This document shows, piece after piece, positions 4,618 through 7,703 of a stretch of 7,703 bases of DNA. This DNA is from Lachnospiraceae bacterium (GTDB lineage: Bacteria; Bacillota; Clostridia; Lachnospirales; Lachnospiraceae), in the NCBI GenBank assembly GCA_003484785.1, contig DNAD01000036.1:1-7703 (forward strand), given 5' to 3'. Every line of letters starts with the position of its first letter. The first letter of the stretch is position 1. The translations under genes were made by a program, and so were the position numbers. The notes under the pieces are model-generated. The model ran no database searches. It worked only from the letters and a program-made list of their open reading frames with translations, and was not told the origin of the DNA.

Positions 4618-7600
4618 ATGGTCAGACGAATCTATGTAGAGAAAAAGGAACCCTATGCCGTTAAGGCTAAGGAGCTTCTGGAGGAGCTCAGAAGCTATCT
4701 GTCGTTAGGTGATCTTACCGGGCTCAGGGAGCTTATAAGGTATGATGTGGAAAACATCTCGCAGGAGACCTATGAACGGGCCAGGAAGACGGTTTTTTCA
4801 GAGCCCCCTGTTGACATCCTGTACGAAGAGGACTTTGAGAGAAACGAGAATGACAGGGTTTTTTCCGTGGAATACCTCCCCGGTCAATTTGATCAGAGAG
4901 CGGACTCGGCCGTACAGTGTATCCGGTTTTTAAAGGAGACCGAGGAACCGGTGATAAGGACGGCGGTTACCTACTGCCTTTCCGGGAGCCTGACCGATGA
5001 AGAATTTGAAGCTGTAAAAAATTACTGCATAAATCCGGTGGATTCCAGAGTGACCGATCCGGTCAAGCCGGAAACGCTCATAACAGAGTATGAGGAGCCT
5101 GATGACATCGCGATTTTGAACGGTTTTGCCGGAATGGGGGAGGAAGAGCTTAAGGCCCTTTATTCCTCCTTATCCCTTGCCATGACCTTTAATGACTTCA
5201 GGCATATTCAGAAATACTTTGCCGGGGAAGAGAAGAGAGATCCTACCATGACGGAGATCAGGGTGCTTGATACCTACTGGTCCGATCACTGCAGGCATAC
5301 GACCTTCCAGACAGAGCTTAAGGACATTCAATTTTCCGAAGGGGATTACAGGGAGCCGATCCTTTCCTCTTACAACAGATACCTGGAGGTTCGAAAGGAG
5401 CTGTTCGGTGACAGAAAGGACAAGTATGTATGCCTGATGGATCTGGCCCTTATTGCAATGAGAAAGCTTAAGGCTGACGGGCTCCTTACCGATATGGAGG
5501 AATCAGATGAGATAAATGCCTGCTCGATAGTAGTTCCGGTAGAGACAGACGAAAATACCGAGGAGTGGCTTATAAGCTTTAAGAATGAGACCCATAATCA
5601 CCCTACGGAGATAGAGCCCTTCGGAGGCGCCGCAACCTGCCTCGGAGGCGCTATCAGAGACCCTCTTTCGGGAAGAGCCTATGTATATCAGGCAATGAGG
5701 ATCACCGGAGCTGCCGATCCCACAAGGCCCTTGTCGGAGACCCTTAAAGGAAAGCTTCCCCAGAAGAAGATCGTCAGGGAGGCGGCAGCAGGCTATTCCT
5801 CCTACGGAAATCAGATCGGCCTTGCCACCGGGTACGTTAAGGAGATATATCATCCGGATTACGTGGCAAAGAGGATGGAGATAGGCGCGGTTATGGGCGC
5901 CTCCCGCAGGAAGAACGTGATGAGGCTTACCTCCGACCCCGGGGATATCATAATCCTTCTTGGAGGCAGAACAGGAAGAGACGGCTGCGGCGGAGCGACG
6001 GGCTCCTCCAAGATCCATACGGAAGCGTCCATAGAGACCTGCGGAGCTGAGGTGCAGAAGGGGAATGCCCCTACGGAAAGGAAGCTTCAGCGGCTCTTCA
6101 GGCGTCCCGAGGTGAGCAGACTGATAAAGAAGTGCAACGATTTCGGGGCCGGAGGCGTATCCGTGGCCATCGGTGAGCTTGCCGACGGTCTTGATATATC
6201 TCTGGATAAGGTTCCCAGGAAATATGCGGGCCTTGACGGTACTGAGCTTGCGATCTCGGAATCACAGGAGAGGATGGCGGTGGTGATCGCTCCGGAGAAC
6301 GAGGCAGAATTCATGAAATATGCGGCTCTGGAAAACCTCGAGGCTACCAGGGTGGCGGTTGTGACAGAGGAACCCAGGCTTAAGCTTTCCTGGAGAGGAA
6401 AGACCATAGTCAGCCTTTCAAGAGCATTCCTTAATACGAACGGCGCGCATCAGGAGGCGGATGTCAGGATTAACCTTCCCTCCGCTGCTGATGACTATTT
6501 TGGTCAAAAACATATCAGAGGCCTTCAGGCCTGTATAGACAGAGGAGATATCAGGGAAGCCTTTCTGACCGTATTGGGAGACCTGAATGAGTGCTCCCAG
6601 AAGGGGCTGGTGGAGATGTTTGACTCATCCATAGGGGCAGCGAGCGTACTGATGCCCTACGGAGGAAAGAATCAGCTTACAGAGACTCAGGTCATGGCCG
6701 CAAAGCTTCCGATTTTGGAAGGAGACAGCGATACGGTCACCTTGATGAGCTATGGCTTTGACCCTTACCTTTCCTCCTGGAGCCCGTATCACGGGGCGGT
6801 GTATGCGGTGGTGCAGTCCATCGCAAAGATCGTATCGGCAGGAGGGGATCCCTCAGAGCTTCATTTTACCTTCCAGGAATATTTCAAGAGGATGACAGGG
6901 GAGCCCGAAAGGTGGAGCGAACCCTTCCTTGCTCTGCTCGGAGCCTTTGAGGCCCAGCTTCGTTTTAAAACCGCTTCCATCGGCGGAAAGGATTCCATGT
7001 CCGGATCCTTTAACGATATCAATGTCCCGCCGACTCTTGTTTCCTTTGCGGTAAACGTATCAAAGGAGAGCAGTATCATATCTCCCGAGCTTAAAGAAGC
7101 CGGGAATAAGCTTGTTGTGCTGAAGTGTGAAAGAGATGGGAACGAGCTTCCGAAATATGAGGAGCTCTTATCCCAGTATCAAAAATTCCATGAGGATTCC
7201 GAAAGAGGGCTTATTGTTTCGGCCTGTACCATTGAGGCGGGCGGCATGGCGGCAGCGATCTGCCGAATGGCCTTCGGAAACGGGCTCGGAGTCAGAATAG
7301 AGCATAATGTTGATGTAAACGATATATTTGAGCCTTCCTTCGGAAGTATCATAGCCGAGGTAAGGCCCGAGGATGTTTCAAAGCTTTCCATTACCTACAC
7401 CCTTATAGGACAGATAATGACCGATCCGGTCATTGAATACAGGGAACATAAGCTTGCGATCTCCGAGGCTGTTGAGCAGTGGAAGAAGCCTCTTGAAAAG
7501 GTATTTCCATCAAGGGCGGAAAGCACGGATGAAGAGCTTTCCGACAGGCTGTATGAGGGAGGCAGAGTATATGTATGTAAGAACAGGATAGCAAAGCCCT

Positions 7601-7703
7601 CGGTATTTATCCCGGTTTTCCCCGGAACCAACTGTGAGTACGATTCGGCAAAGGCCTTTGAAAAAGCGGGGGCCTCGGTGATAACCTCTGTATTCAGAAA
7701 CCT
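4618..7703 (+). CDS. purL: PurL, phosphoribosylformylglycinamidine synthase, single-chain clostridial type (3' end outside window)
   Basis: The frame is open from ATG 4618 to the right edge: 1,028 codons plus two bases with no stop. The enzyme converts FGAR, glutamine and ATP to FGAM in step 4 of de novo purine synthesis in the cytoplasm. The order matches a large PurL: N-terminal PurS-like region (about 1-160, including EYLPGQFDQRADSA), linker with TYWSDHCRHTTF (219-230), first synthetase half with ETHNHPTEIEPFGG (324-337), GGRTGRDGCGGATGSS (449-463 region), NDFGAGG (507-513) and DGTELAISESQERM (about 539-553), second synthetase-like half with GGKDSMSG (789-796), and the start of the glutaminase domain, IPVFPGTNCEYDSA (998-1011). 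The sequence ends 34 residues into that domain, so the catalytic Cys and His-Glu, and roughly 210 residues, lie outside. In Bacilli the same work is split between PurS, PurL and PurQ; the fused form here resembles the clostridial family. No frameshift is seen. No other purine gene is visible. Confidence 0.96.
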   Translation, partial: MVRRIYVEKKEPYAVKAKELLEELRSYLSLGDLTGLRELIRYDVENISQETYERARKTVFSEPPVDILYEEDFERNENDRVFSVEYLPGQFDQRADSAVQCIRFLKETEEPVIRTAVTYCLSGSLTDEEFEAVKNYCINPVDSRVTDPVKPETLITEYEEPDDIAILNGFAGMGEEELKALYSSLSLAMTFNDFRHIQKYFAGEEKRDPTMTEIRVLDTYWSDHCRHTTFQTELKDIQFSEGDYREPILSSYNRYLEVRKELFGDRKDKYVCLMDLALIAMRKLKADGLLTDMEESDEINACSIVVPVETDENTEEWLISFKNETHNHPTEIEPFGGAATCLGGAIRDPLSGRAYVYQAMRITGAADPTRPLSETLKGKLPQKKIVREAAAGYSSYGNQIGLATGYVKEIYHPDYVAKRMEIGAVMGASRRKNVMRLTSDPGDIIILLGGRTGRDGCGGATGSSKIHTEASIETCGAEVQKGNAPTERKLQRLFRRPEVSRLIKKCNDFGAGGVSVAIGELADGLDISLDKVPRKYAGLDGTELAISESQERMAVVIAPENEAEFMKYAALENLEATRVAVVTEEPRLKLSWRGKTIVSLSRAFLNTNGAHQEADVRINLPSAADDYFGQKHIRGLQACIDRGDIREAFLTVLGDLNECSQKGLVEMFDSSIGAASVLMPYGGKNQLTETQVMAAKLPILEGDSDTVTLMSYGFDPYLSSWSPYHGAVYAVVQSIAKIVSAGGDPSELHFTFQEYFKRMTGEPERWSEPFLALLGAFEAQLRFKTASIGGKDSMSGSFNDINVPPTLVSFAVNVSKESSIISPELKEAGNKLVVLKCERDGNELPKYEELLSQYQKFHEDSERGLIVSACTIEAGGMAAAICRMAFGNGLGVRIEHNVDVNDIFEPSFGSIIAEVRPEDVSKLSITYTLIGQIMTDPVIEYREHKLAISEAVEQWKKPLEKVFPSRAESTDEELSDRLYEGGRVYVCKNRIAKPSVFIPVFPGTNCEYDSAKAFEKAGASVITSVFRN

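Noticed and set aside
5503..6018. 171-codon open frame on the reverse strand
   Set aside because: It lies wholly opposite conserved PurL motifs (ETHNHPTEIEPFGG and GGRTGRDG), shows no family features, and is a by-product of PurL codon usage.

Overview
The window looks like a stretch of chromosome from a low-to-mid GC Gram-positive bacterium, most likely a member of the Clostridia and probably of the Lachnospiraceae type. The reasons are: a ClpC-type Clp ATPase, a single-chain PurL of the clostridial kind (family usually about 1,240 residues), heavy use of AGG/AGA for arginine, purine-rich coding strands, strong AGGAGG-like ribosome binding sites, and a small acidic protein between clpC and radA that resembles a family I recall from Lachnospiraceae genomes. 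The taxonomic call is inference from protein resemblance; no search was run.

Layout: all genes lie on the + strand. 1-120 is the end of whatever lies upstream plus the clpC leader, with a small GC hairpin. 121-2580 encodes ClpC, complete. 2581-2703 is an intercistronic spacer containing a long imperfect hairpin that begins in the clpC stop codon. 2704-3114 encodes a 136-residue acidic protein of unknown function. 3138-4517 encodes RadA; its ribosome binding site lies in the loop of a perfect 6-bp inverted repeat. 4518-4617 is a dense 100-nt leader with three inverted repeats and a possible promoter. 4618 to the right edge encodes PurL, cut off 34 residues into its glutaminase domain.

How it fits together: clpC, the small gene and radA have short gaps and look like one transcription unit for protein quality control and recombinational repair. 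This recalls the Bacillus order ctsR-mcsA-mcsB-clpC-radA-disA, with the small gene inserted and no disA after radA. The ClpC N-domain keeps both GTEH motifs known to dock phosphoarginine-tagged substrates in B. subtilis ClpC, and the ATPase keeps an LGF loop for ClpP, so it should act as the unfoldase of a ClpCP protease. PurL (step 4 of de novo purine synthesis) is functionally unrelated and may have its own promoter overlapping the radA stop codon.

No mobile element, CRISPR array, tRNA, rRNA or phage gene is visible. The region is mainly conserved housekeeping. The least explained parts are the small protein and the structured intercistronic spacers.
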